From contig CAXXFQ010000024.1 in the NCBI GenBank assembly GCA_963674475.2, positions 62,001-126,000 on the forward strand: a stretch of 64,000 nucleotides of DNA, given 5' to 3'. The translations under genes were made by a program, and so were the position numbers. This document shows, one piece after another, positions 8,528 to 17,389 of the stretch; positions within the stretch are counted from its first letter, which is position 1; the number at the start of each line of letters is the position of its first letter. The notes under the pieces were generated by a model. That model searched no databases and was not told the origin of the DNA. It was given only the letters and a program-made list of their open reading frames with translations. The stretch is from CAXXFQ01 sp963674475. GTDB taxonomy: Bacteria > Planctomycetota > Planctomycetia > Pirellulales > Thermoguttaceae.

Positions 8528-10690
8528 CTAATTGCGTTGCGGGGCCACGTAGCAGACCAACGAACGCGACTCGAGGAGGATTTCACCCCGTGTGGGGAAG
8601 CCGGGCCCGTCGAGCTGCGGGAAAATATCCCGAGGCGACTTGGCGGCCGTGTTGATGAATTTTCGCCAGGCGAATCGACGCGCCGGCTCGGGAATCCGGA
8701 ACTTGCGCGGTTCGATTCCCGCGTGACAGAACAGCAGGATATGATGGCTCGGCTGTTGGGTTTTCGGATCTTGCGGCACGGCGGTCAACAACGCGACCAG
8801 CGACGAGTCGCCCCCATCCCAATCGGCCACTTTCCCGTCAGGGCTGAACCAGTTGAGGTCCGGCAGCCCATCCGTTTTGAACGGCTGGCCACTCAAGAAG
8901 TTGGTCTGTCGGACGGTCGGCTCGCTTCGACGGAATTCGATCATCGCTCGAAAGAACCGCACCAGCGACTCGTTCTTTTTGACCAAACGCCAGTCGAACC
9001 AAGAGATGATATTGTCTTGGCAATAGGCGTTGTTGTTGCCGCGTTGCGTTCGACGACATTCGTCTCCGGCGACGATCATCGGCACCCCTTGGCTCAACAG
9101 GAGCGTGGCCATCATGTTTTTGATCTGACGCACGCGAATCTCGTCGAGCGCCTTGTTGCGAGTCGGGCCTTCTTCGCCGTAGTTGTAACTGTTGTTGTGG
9201 TTGTCGCCGTCGCGGTTTTGCTCGCCGTTGGCCTCATTGTGCTTGTCGTTATAGCTGACCAAGTCGTTGAGCGTGAAGCCGTCGTGCGAGGTGATGAAGT
9301 TGATGCTGTGGTACGGCCGTCGCCCGCCCGGTTGGTAAAGGTCGCTCGAACCGGCCAGCCGGGTCGCCATCGCCCCGTTGAGTCCCGGATCGCAACGCCA
9401 AAATCGGCGGATGTCGTCCCGATAACGGCCGTTCCACTCGGCCCATCGGAGTTGGCCGAACGTGCCGACCTGATACGCGCCGGCCGCGTCCCACGCCTCG
9501 GCGATCACCTTCGTATCGGCCAAGAGCGGGTCTTCGCTGATCATCTCGACCACCGGCGGGTTGGCGACCAAATCGCCGGTCCGGTCGCGACTGAGGATCG
9601 ACGCCAGGTCGAATCGGAACCCGTCGATGTGGTAGTTGTGGACCCAGTAGCGAAGGCAATCAAAGATCAACTGCCGGGCGATCGGATGGTTTCCGTTGAA
9701 CGTGTTTCCGCAGCCGGAGTAGTTTTTATAGTACTGCGGATCGTTCTCGAGCATGTAGTAGACCCGGTTTTCGAGCCCCTTGAACGAAAAGACCGGCCCT
9801 TCCTGGTTTCCTTCCGACGTGTGGTTGAAGACGACGTCGAGGATCACCTCGATCCCGGCCTGGTGCATCGCGCGGACCATCTGCTTGAACTCGCGGACCT
9901 GGGCGCCCGGCTCATCGCTGAAGGCGTATCCTCGGTGCGGCGAGAAAAAGGCCATCGGGTCGTAGCCCCAGTAGTTGGGCCGCGGGATCTTTTGCCCCAG
10001 ACAGTCGAGAATCGGGAATTCGTGAACCGGCATCAGCTCGACCGCCGTGACGCCGAGCGATTGCAGATACGGAATCTTCTCGATCAGCCCCAAATAGGTC
10101 CCCGGTCGTGTCACCTCGCTGGATTTCGAGTTGGTAAATCCTCGGACATGCAACTCGTAGATGATCGTCTCGGACAGATCCCGACGGAGGTGACGGTCGT
10201 TTTCCCAATCGAAATCGTCGTCGACCGCGACGCACTTCGGCGGGCGGAGGATCCCGTCGGTGCTCTGCTGGAACGTCCCGGCCAGCGCCTTGGCGTACGG
10301 GTCGATCAATCGGGCGTTGGGCATGAACCGCTGTCCGGATTCGGGGTCGAACGGCCCGTCGGCCTGGAAATGATACAGTTGCCCCGCGCCCAGACCGGGG
10401 AGGAAGACGCTCCAGACGTCGCCCCATCGGTTGGTCTGCGGATCGAGGTTGATCACCTCGGCCGGTTCCGTGTCGGCCACGTTGTCGTACAACAACACCC
10501 GCATCCCGGTCGCCGAACGGCTGACTACCGAAAACTGCACCCCGTCGTCGTGTAAAATCGCGCCAAACGGCAGGGGGTGGGTGTATTTTAACATGGGATG
10601 ATGGTTGATCATCGGCATCATCTCGGGATAACGTGCCGTAAGGAAGTTCAGGTCACCGGGGTACCAATGCTGATCGAGGTTGGCGGTCAT
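8528..10690 (-). CDS. glgX: Glycogen debranching enzyme GlgX (isoamylase-type)
   Basis: 720 residues, the usual length for GlgX. An N-terminal CBM48-like domain (LPFGAILHDDGVQFSVVS) is followed by a GH13 TIM barrel. Catalytic positions visible are the nucleophile Asp in DGFRFDLAS near residue 357, the acid Glu in VIAEAWDAAG near 396 and the Asp in ITSHDGFTLNDLVSY near 468. The block NDKHNEANGEQNRDG is characteristic of GlgX/TreX. It hydrolyses alpha-1,6 branches of phosphorylase-trimmed glycogen in the cytoplasm. No other glycogen gene is adjacent. It starts at the first ATG of the frame and is followed by a terminator at 8394-8440. Confidence 0.95.
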   Translation of the reverse strand: MTANLDQHWYPGDLNFLTARYPEMMPMINHHPMLKYTHPLPFGAILHDDGVQFSVVSRSATGMRVLLYDNVADTEPAEVINLDPQTNRWGDVWSVFLPGLGAGQLYHFQADGPFDPESGQRFMPNARLIDPYAKALAGTFQQSTDGILRPPKCVAVDDDFDWENDRHLRRDLSETIIYELHVRGFTNSKSSEVTRPGTYLGLIEKIPYLQSLGVTAVELMPVHEFPILDCLGQKIPRPNYWGYDPMAFFSPHRGYAFSDEPGAQVREFKQMVRAMHQAGIEVILDVVFNHTSEGNQEGPVFSFKGLENRVYYMLENDPQYYKNYSGCGNTFNGNHPIARQLIFDCLRYWVHNYHIDGFRFDLASILSRDRTGDLVANPPVVEMISEDPLLADTKVIAEAWDAAGAYQVGTFGQLRWAEWNGRYRDDIRRFWRCDPGLNGAMATRLAGSSDLYQPGGRRPYHSINFITSHDGFTLNDLVSYNDKHNEANGEQNRDGDNHNNSYNYGEEGPTRNKALDEIRVRQIKNMMATLLLSQGVPMIVAGDECRRTQRGNNNAYCQDNIISWFDWRLVKKNESLVRFFRAMIEFRRSEPTVRQTNFLSGQPFKTDGLPDLNWFSPDGKVADWDGGDSSLVALLTAVPQDPKTQQPSHHILLFCHAGIEPRKFRIPEPARRFAWRKFINTAAKSPRDIFPQLDGPGFPTRGEILLESRSLVCYVAPQRN

Positions 10691-10993
10691 GCTGCGACAA
10701 TTATTCCGTTAGGATGGGTTAAGTAAGATATAATGACGAATTTCGTCATCTATTCCTCAGTACACCCTATTTCGGACACCCGGTCTTGGAACTGAAGTCA
10801 GAAATTTCAGGTCGTTTCCAACGTCAGTTCGGGATTAGTTTTCGCAGTTTGACAGGGAAAGTGTACCTTTTCTTCCGATCGGAGAGGCGGGGTATTTTGT
10901 AAGGATTTTTTTCACGGCAAGAGGAGGGTGGGAGGCCGTATCGCAGACGCGTCTGTCAGGGGGGGGATAGCAGCCGGTAGGAAAAACGGGCTG
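10691..10993. other. Intergenic region upstream of glgX
   Basis: About 300 bases between the MBL-fold hydrolase and glgX genes. It contains a T-rich stretch and the motif GACGAATTTCGTC at about 10736-10748, a perfect small palindrome that could be an operator or promoter-proximal hairpin for glgX. No coding sequence seen. Confidence 0.4.
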
Positions 10994-11833
10994 CTAGATC
11001 CACAAGTGCAACCGCCCGTCGAGCATGTCCGGTATCCCCTTCTGGACGTAATGGCGAATCTGCCGCTCGTTGTATCGGCTACTGAAGTGGGAAGCAATGA
11101 CGAGCTTGTTTTTGAAAAGGTCCCTTCGTTCGATCAGGTCGTCCAGGTGGAGGTGGCCGAACTTGTGGATTTTTTCCTTGCGGTGGCGCGGCGCGACGAA
11201 CGTCAATTCGAGAATCAAAACGTCCGCCTCGAAGAACGCCCGGTTTTTGTCCAGTCCTTCCGGCGTGCTGTCCCCCAGGAAGGCGACTCGTGGAAATCGG
11301 GTCTCGGCCGACACCTCGGTCCCCGACAAGCGGAGGTCGCGAATTTCCAGGCCGGAGAGGTCTTGGAACTCGGGCCGCAGTTTCTTCCGTCGTTCCCACA
11401 CGGTGTAGCCGAGCGACGGCACCGAATGGACCGTCTGATGGGTCGTCACGATCAGCTCGCGCGAAAGCTCGATCTCTTGTCCCGCCTCGAGGCCGACCAG
11501 CTCGCACGGCAGGCGACCTCGGTCCAATCGGCTGAAGATTTTCAGTAATCGCTTGATCGGCTCGATCGTCGACGCGGGAAGATAGATCGTCGGCGGTTCC
11601 ATCTTCATCATTCGGCGTCGCGAGATATAGGCCGGCAACGCCGCGATATGGTCCAAATGGGTATGCGAGACGAACCAGTTGGGTGTTCCCATGAACGACC
11701 ACGGTTGGGCGCCCAGGTCGAAGCCCAGTTTCATTTCGGGGATCCGCCAGTAGGTCTGGACCGCCGCGCGGGAATAGCCTTCGATCGTCAGGCCGTTGAA
11801 TTCAAGTGTCTCAAAAGGGAGGTTGTTTACCAT
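10994..11833 (-). CDS. MBL-fold metallo-hydrolase, ribonuclease Z-like
   Basis: 279 residues. Metal-binding signatures of the metallo-beta-lactamase fold are visible: SHTHLDHI (HxHxDH) near residue 57, an Asp in LGDSTPEG near 189, and a late His in IASHFSSRY near 247. This ordering, plus the FGHLHLDDL segment, resembles tRNase Z / arylsulfatase-like hydrolases. The classical tRNase Z processes tRNA 3' ends; here that activity is only inferred, and a general phosphodiesterase is equally possible. It stands alone, with about 130 bases to scpA upstream. Confidence 0.72.
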   Translation of the reverse strand: MVNNLPFETLEFNGLTIEGYSRAAVQTYWRIPEMKLGFDLGAQPWSFMGTPNWFVSHTHLDHIAALPAYISRRRMMKMEPPTIYLPASTIEPIKRLLKIFSRLDRGRLPCELVGLEAGQEIELSRELIVTTHQTVHSVPSLGYTVWERRKKLRPEFQDLSGLEIRDLRLSGTEVSAETRFPRVAFLGDSTPEGLDKNRAFFEADVLILELTFVAPRHRKEKIHKFGHLHLDDLIERRDLFKNKLVIASHFSSRYNERQIRHYVQKGIPDMLDGRLHLWI

Positions 11834-11964
11834 AGGAAATCGAAGGTTTTTTCTTGGGTGGGTTCAAAGACCCCAAAAAAGGAAAGCAGGGTCTGAACCA
11901 AAAAAAGGTGGAGGGGGGACGGAGAATCGACGGAATGACCATTTCGGTGAAAGAGCGTCACACG

Positions 11965-12738
11965 TCACGCCGCCTTGGATGATTGGTAATCGTCAACGTC
12001 CGAAAAGTCAAGCGGCTCGGTCTGTTCGGTGAGCGGAGAAAGCGAAATTTCCCCAAAAAGGTCGTCCTGACGCACTCCGAGCCGATAATGGCGGACCAGT
12101 TCCAGAATCGCCAAAAAGATCCCGATCAAGGTCGACTTATGCATCCCCGCCTCGAAAAAGTCCCCGAAGCGGACCTGGCCCTCGTCGAGAACTTGCCGGT
12201 GGACCCGTTCCATGAAGACGTGGATCGGCGTCTCGTCGTAGACGATACTCGACGGCTGAGCGGTCACCGTGTCTCGAAGGATCAGGCCGAACGCGCTGAC
12301 CAAGTCCCAAAGCTCGACCTCATGGATCGGCGCTTCGGCCGGGTCGTTCGACCGTGGGGGCAGATCGTTGCATTGTCGGGCGTAGCGTTGCTGCCATTGT
12401 CGGCTCTGGTCTTCGAGCACCTCGGCCGCGTCACGAAACTTTTTGTACTCCAAAAGCCGGGCCACCAGCGCGTCGCGCGGATCGTCGATCTCCTCCTGGA
12501 TTTCCCCCGACTGAGGCAACACCTGTTGCGACTTGATCTCGATCAGCAGGCTGGCCATTGCCAAAAACTCGCCCACGTCGTTGATGTCCATCTGTTCGAG
12601 GATCGACAGGTGGCTCAGATACTGGTCGGTAATCGTGGCAATCTGGATATCCAGGATATCCAACTCGTGTTTGCGTACCAAATACAGCAGCAAATCGAGC
12701 GGACCGCGAAAGGCGTTCAGTTGGACACGAAAATCCAT
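11965..12738 (-). CDS. scpA: Segregation and condensation protein A (ScpA kleisin)
   Basis: 257 residues. The opening FRGPLDLLLYLVRKHELDI and the following helices match ScpA, the kleisin that joins with SMC and ScpB to condense and segregate the chromosome. The C-terminus (ILELVRHYRLGVRQDDLFGEI) matches the winged-helix end that contacts an SMC head. The scpB partner is not adjacent. The start at 12738 is the first Met and gives the family's usual N-terminus. Confidence 0.92.
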   Translation of the reverse strand: MDFRVQLNAFRGPLDLLLYLVRKHELDILDIQIATITDQYLSHLSILEQMDINDVGEFLAMASLLIEIKSQQVLPQSGEIQEEIDDPRDALVARLLEYKKFRDAAEVLEDQSRQWQQRYARQCNDLPPRSNDPAEAPIHEVELWDLVSAFGLILRDTVTAQPSSIVYDETPIHVFMERVHRQVLDEGQVRFGDFFEAGMHKSTLIGIFLAILELVRHYRLGVRQDDLFGEISLSPLTEQTEPLDFSDVDDYQSSKAA

Positions 12739-12912
12739 GAAACGAAAGTCCCCGGGAACTGGGTCGGTTTCAGCACGAAAGCGTGGATAGGAGGATTGTC
12801 GATAAAATCCGCCTATTCCCTATAATCGGTATCGTCGCTTCCGTGTGGGGAACTTCAGCCGCAGCGAGAAAAGCGGTTGAAAATAGCTCGACCGGGGGGA
12901 CTTCCTGCAAAA

Positions 12913-12960
12913 GGAAAAAGCGGCGTCCCGTTTTCTCGTTCGGAGGACGCCGCTTTGGAA
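12913..12960 (-). terminator. Terminator after ilvE
   Basis: On the minus strand a perfect 12-base stem, AAAGCGGCGTCC with GGACGCCGCTTT, is followed by a T-rich tract (TTTTTCCTTTT). It lies about 75 bases after the ilvE stop and separates ilvE from scpA. Confidence 0.85.
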
Positions 12961-13030
12961 TGTTTTTCTTGTCTCTCGTCTCTTCTGTCGAGCGAAGCAG
13001 GAGGGGGGCCGTTCGGCCGTGGCCTGTTTT

Positions 13031-13888
13031 TTACTTCCGCACTTCTTCGCGGAATCGCTTGATCAGATCCAGCGTGATCGGGCCAGGGCGACCAGTGCCG
13101 ATCGGGCGGCTGTCAACCTTCACGACCGGGACGACCTCGGCCGCCGAGCCGGTCAGGAAACATTCGTCGGCGACGTAGACGTCGTATTTGGTCAGCGGAA
13201 TCTCGGCCACCTCGATCCCGGCCGCCTTGGCCAGTTCGATGACCGCATTTCGGGTGATCCCTTCGAGGATTCCCGCGTCGTTGGGCGGGGTGAGCAGTTT
13301 GCCTTTATGGACCAAAAAGATATTGTCACCGGTACACTCGGCCACCTCGCCCTTGTGGTTGAGCATCAGCGCCTCGATGCAACCGGCTTGCATCCCTTCG
13401 ATCTTCGCCAGGATGTTGTTCAGGTAGTTCAGCGACTTGATCCGTGGGCTCATCGCCGCCGAGTGGTTGCGGATCGTGCTGACGGTGATGATCTCCAGCC
13501 CGTTTTCGTAATACTCTTCCGGATACAGGGCAATATGGTCGGTGATGATGATTACCTGGGGGGTGCCGCAGTGGGTCGGGTCAAGCCCCAACGTGCCGAT
13601 GCCGCGGGAGATGATCAGACGAATGTAGCCATCTTCGATCTCGTTGGCCGCGAGGGTCTTGTCGACCGCGTCCATCATCTCTTCTTTGGAGCACGGGACG
13701 GTCAACTGAATCGCCCTGGCCGAATCCCAGAGCCGGTCGATGTGTTCGCGGTGCCGGAACACTTTTCCACCGTAACTCCGCATCCCTTCGAACACGCCGT
13801 CCCCATACAAAAAACCGTGATCGTAGACACTGACTTTGGCGTCTTCCTTGGCAACCAATTCCCCGTTCATGTAAATTTTCAACGACAT
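13031..13888 (-). CDS. ilvE: Branched-chain amino acid aminotransferase (class IV)
   Basis: 285 residues of a fold-type IV PLP aminotransferase. Recognisable are YDHGFLYGDGVFEGMRSY at the start, the PLP Lys region near IKSLNYLNNI, and the substrate/cofactor segment ECTGDNIFLV with GILEGITR. Short members with this N-terminus are usually annotated IlvE (Val/Leu/Ile transamination) but D-amino-acid transaminases and ADC lyases look similar; the GDGVFEGMR motif favours IlvE. Cytoplasmic. It has its own terminator at 12913-12960. Confidence 0.88.
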   Translation of the reverse strand: MSLKIYMNGELVAKEDAKVSVYDHGFLYGDGVFEGMRSYGGKVFRHREHIDRLWDSARAIQLTVPCSKEEMMDAVDKTLAANEIEDGYIRLIISRGIGTLGLDPTHCGTPQVIIITDHIALYPEEYYENGLEIITVSTIRNHSAAMSPRIKSLNYLNNILAKIEGMQAGCIEALMLNHKGEVAECTGDNIFLVHKGKLLTPPNDAGILEGITRNAVIELAKAAGIEVAEIPLTKYDVYVADECFLTGSAAEVVPVVKVDSRPIGTGRPGPITLDLIKRFREEVRK

Positions 13889-14362
13889 GGGACCGACTCT
13901 TTCTCTCTCACTATTATTATTTGGACGATATATTTTATTCCGGTTTCAATTTCGACGTCGCGGGAACCTGGTAACCGACCGGAAAAAAGGGGGCCATCTG
14001 ACTCGACTCATCGGGTGGCATTTGCGGCAACCATGGGATTCTTCCCGTGTGACCGGCCAGATGCAACAGGCTTTTTGAAAATGGTCTCACTTGAGAGAGG
14101 ATGATTCTAACGCCCTGATCGCCGCCTGGCCCGATTCCCTCAGCCGCCTTGTACGAAAGGACTGCTACCGAGACCGTCCCGTTCGCTTCAAAAATCGGAT
14201 TACCAAGACCATATTTCAGTATACGGTATTTTTCGGTTCTCGGAACGGGGTGGCACGAAACCCCCTAATTGAGGTTTTGAAATGCCCTCTAGGCCTTCCC
14301 GCCTGCGGGGCTTCCCGAGAATGGGCGGCCATCGTACTGCCAAGATACTGGCCGACTGGGGC
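13889..14362. other. Intergenic region, no gene seen
   Basis: 474 bases between ilvE and the LolD-like gene. No ORF with plausible codon use, tRNA or clear terminator. It includes an AT-rich stretch just upstream of ilvE (about 13905-13935) suited to its promoter. Confidence 0.5.
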
Positions 14363-15616
14363 TTACTCTTCGACGGAGACGCATTGGGCCAAAACTTCGA
14401 CCCGGCCGTCCACCAGCCGGATGGTCCGGTCAGCCTCGGCGGCAATCGACGGGTCGTGGGTGACCATGACGATCGTCAGGTTTTGTTCCCGGTTCAATCG
14501 ACGGAGCATCTCGAGGATCTCGGAGCCGGTTTCCTGGTCGAGGTTGCCGGTCGGCTCGTCGGCCAGCAACAGGTCGGGATCGGTTACCAGCGCCCGAGCG
14601 ATTGCCGTTCGCTGCATCTCGCCACCGGACAGCTCGTGCGGCTTGTGTTTGAGCCGATGGCCCAGCCCGACCAGCTCGAGCATCTCGGTCGCTCGACGTC
14701 GATATTGACGCCGTCGTCGCAGGTAGCCGAACGTCCCCTCGGTGATCATGACCGGGGCCAGGACGTTTTCGAGAATATTCATTTCCGGCAGCAGGTGGTA
14801 GAACTGGAAGATCATCCCGATCTGCCGGTTGCGCAGCCGGTCTTTCTCTCGGCTGGGCAGGTTGTCGATCCGTCGGCCTTCGAAATAGATCTCGCCCGAG
14901 TCGGGATCGTCGAGCGTCCCCATCAGGTGCAGCAGGGTGCTCTTGCCCGAGCCGCTTTGGCCGATGATCGCGACAAACTCGCCCGGCTCGACGCTCACGG
15001 TTGCGCCGCGGAGGACCGGGATCGTGACTTGGCCCATCCGATATTGCTTCGTGACGTTCCTCGCTTCAAGGACCCCGCGACACACGGCCGTTTTTGATGC
15101 GCCTGTCTGCGACGCGGCCGCCGTATGGGCCGGGTCGATATAGACCTGCTTGTCGGCCGATTCGATCCGACGCGGTTTTCGAGCCGGCGTCGTGGCCGCT
15201 TCCATGTCGCCTGCCCCGTTCGGGTCGTAATGGATTTCCGTTCGAAACAGGTCGCTCGGGGCCGCTTCCGACGTCGTGTGGGCCGCTTCGACGTAATGGA
15301 CCTGCTCGTCGGCGGGAGCGTCTACCGTGGATTCAACCGGAGAATCTTCCGATGGCGCTTCGATCGAATCCGTGTCGTTTGTCGTTTCCGGCGTGGCGGC
15401 CGGTTCGACCGTTGGTTCGGAAATGACCTCGGCCGTTTTCGATTCCGGATCAATCGCCTTGCCGAAGATCGACCGGGCGTTGAGTGTCTCGCCGCCGTCG
15501 AGCGACGGTCCGCCGCCGGAGACCCGTGGCGCGAAAACGGCCCGCGGGTCGTGCGTTTTTTTCGACTCGGGCAACGGGACGGTCGGGCGGTCGTTTTTCT
15601 GTGCGTCCTTACTCAT
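14363..15616 (-). CDS. LolD-like ABC transporter ATP-binding protein with long N-terminal extension
   Basis: 417 residues. The last 235 form an ABC ATPase of the LolD/MacB family: Walker A GQSGSGKST near residue 217, signature LSGGEMQR, Walker B LLLADEPTGNLD, and a His switch in VMVTHDPS. The first 180 or so residues are an unusual low-complexity extension rich in Pro, Glu, Asp, Ser and Thr, absent from ordinary LolD (about 230 residues). Its gene overlaps the permease gene by eight bases, so the two products should assemble into one transporter that extracts lipoproteins from, or acts as a mechanotransmission system at, the inner membrane. Confidence 0.88.
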   Translation of the reverse strand: MSKDAQKNDRPTVPLPESKKTHDPRAVFAPRVSGGGPSLDGGETLNARSIFGKAIDPESKTAEVISEPTVEPAATPETTNDTDSIEAPSEDSPVESTVDAPADEQVHYVEAAHTTSEAAPSDLFRTEIHYDPNGAGDMEAATTPARKPRRIESADKQVYIDPAHTAAASQTGASKTAVCRGVLEARNVTKQYRMGQVTIPVLRGATVSVEPGEFVAIIGQSGSGKSTLLHLMGTLDDPDSGEIYFEGRRIDNLPSREKDRLRNRQIGMIFQFYHLLPEMNILENVLAPVMITEGTFGYLRRRRQYRRRATEMLELVGLGHRLKHKPHELSGGEMQRTAIARALVTDPDLLLADEPTGNLDQETGSEILEMLRRLNREQNLTIVMVTHDPSIAAEADRTIRLVDGRVEVLAQCVSVEE

Positions 15617-17387
15617 AACGTAAAGCCTTCACCGGGTGAAGCGTGGCCGCGCGGAGCGCGGGCAAAATGCTCGATAAAACGGCGATCCCGATCGCACCGA
15701 AGATAATCCAGCCGATGGTCAACGGTTCGATGATGGTCGGGATTTTATAGAAGTAATAGATCTCGGGGTTGAAGATCGGCTCCCCCTTCAAGATCGAAAG
15801 CCAATCGGCGATCCGGTTGATATTATTCGTGAACCAGATTCCCAACAACGTCCCCGCGCCGGAGCCGACGATCCCCAATGAGAGACCGTACCCCATGAAG
15901 ATCCCCATCACGCCCCATCGCGACGCGCCGAGCGCCTTGAGGATGCCGATGTCGCGGGTCTTCTCGACGACGATCATCAGGAAGATGGCCAGAATGCCGA
16001 ACCCGGCCACGGCGATGATCAAGAATAACAGGATGTTGAGGATCGCGATTTCGACCTCGACCGCCGACAAAAGCGCGTGCTGCTTGTCGCGCCAGCTGGA
16101 GATGGCGAAGAGCCCCGGATCGAACGCCTCGCGGAGCTTGTCGCGGACCGTGTTCAGATCGGCGTCGGGTCGCAGTTTGATTTGCAGTTGGGTCGCGTAC
16201 CGGTTGCCCGATTCCGGATCGATCATCCCGCGAAGCTCTTGGAGTTTGCGAAGCGGAACGAAGACCAGTTGCGAGTCGTACTCGCTCATCTTGCTTTCGT
16301 AGAAGTCGACGATCGTGAACCGGGCGAACTGGCCGTCCGGTTTCTTCCCGGCGGTCGGGAAGGTCAACACGACGTCGTCCCCCGGCAGCGCGAGGAAATG
16401 GTCGGCCCCCTTGGGGTCGCGGAAACTGGTCATCGCGATTCCCAGGACGGCGCCGGTGTGTTGTTGGGTCGCCGGATCGAAGACGTTTTGCTCGTTTTTC
16501 ATCGCGGCGGCAAAAAGGTCGTTGATCAGCACGCGGTCGGTCGACGGAAGCGGTTTTTCACTTATGGGGTTTGCCGTATTGATCGGTGTCGGGCTTTCCG
16601 AAGGAGCGTCAAAAGGTCGATCGTTCGGCTCGGCCTTTCCGGTGAAAAGGTCCGGCAACGGCATCGGCGGGGCGGCAGCCGGGGCAACATTCGCAGCTTG
16701 CGCAGCCGGGTTCTCGGCTCGCAGTTGGTTTTGCGACGAGTCGGTCTTGCGCGGCGCTTGGCCGGAAATCTTTCGATGGGCGCGGGCCGCTTTGAGTGCT
16801 TTGTTCCGGTCTCGTAGCATTTCCAACCGACGCCGTTCGGCCTGGATCTGGGAGATCAGACGCCGCCGTTCCCAACCGGCCTGTTTCATCTGCTTGCGCG
16901 CCGGGCCTTTCCGTTCCTCTTCGACCTGATGGTCCTGCGTGTCGTACCCGTTTTCACGCAGCAGAAACTCCATCTGTTGCCGGTTTCCCGGGTGTTGGAG
17001 GTACTTGTTGAAATCGCTGACCTGGCCGTAGGTCGTCTCGTCGATCCCGACCAGTTGGACCGGCCGCGGGATCCATTGGCCGCGCACCTGAAAACTCATC
17101 ATGGCCGGGACGTTGACCGTTTGGGTAATCGCTTCTATCGCGTCTCCCGCCACGTCGCGGACCTTCTCGATCTGGAACTCGGGGTCGGCGAACCCGTCGA
17201 GCCCTCGCGATTCGACGATGATGTCTGACTGAACGCCGTGGATCCGGCTTCGCATCTCGGTCGTGAAGCCGGACATGACGCTGTTGACCACGATCATCGT
17301 CGCCACGCCCAAGGTCACGCTGATGATCGACACCAGCGCGATGTAACGTGAACGCAGGTATCGCCACGCAAGCAGGTATTTGTACAT
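15609..17387 (-). CDS. LolC/LolE-like ABC transporter permease (FtsX family)
   Basis: 592 residues, longer than typical LolC/E (about 400). One N-terminal transmembrane helix (YIALVSIISVTLGVATMIV) and three C-terminal ones flank a large periplasmic region. That region carries an insertion at about residues 155-275: a Lys/Arg/Glu-rich predicted coiled coil (around RRRLISQIQAERRRLEMLR) and then a Pro/Ala-rich linker. It lies two bases downstream of lysS and overlaps the ATPase gene, giving an apparent lysS-permease-ATPase unit. Function in lipoprotein sorting is inferred from the family. Confidence 0.87.
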   Translation of the reverse strand: MYKYLLAWRYLRSRYIALVSIISVTLGVATMIVVNSVMSGFTTEMRSRIHGVQSDIIVESRGLDGFADPEFQIEKVRDVAGDAIEAITQTVNVPAMMSFQVRGQWIPRPVQLVGIDETTYGQVSDFNKYLQHPGNRQQMEFLLRENGYDTQDHQVEEERKGPARKQMKQAGWERRRLISQIQAERRRLEMLRDRNKALKAARAHRKISGQAPRKTDSSQNQLRAENPAAQAANVAPAAAPPMPLPDLFTGKAEPNDRPFDAPSESPTPINTANPISEKPLPSTDRVLINDLFAAAMKNEQNVFDPATQQHTGAVLGIAMTSFRDPKGADHFLALPGDDVVLTFPTAGKKPDGQFARFTIVDFYESKMSEYDSQLVFVPLRKLQELRGMIDPESGNRYATQLQIKLRPDADLNTVRDKLREAFDPGLFAISSWRDKQHALLSAVEVEIAILNILLFLIIAVAGFGILAIFLMIVVEKTRDIGILKALGASRWGVMGIFMGYGLSLGIVGSGAGTLLGIWFTNNINRIADWLSILKGEPIFNPEIYYFYKIPTIIEPLTIGWIIFGAIGIAVLSSILPALRAATLHPVKALRYE

Positions 17388-17389
17388 CC

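Noticed and set aside
8700..8735. tRNA T-loop-like GGTTCGATTCCCG
   Set aside because: It lies inside the glgX frame, with no acceptor stem or anticodon arm.
8507..10555. Long plus-strand ORF antisense to glgX
   Set aside because: Same shadow effect; glgX on the minus strand has all catalytic motifs.
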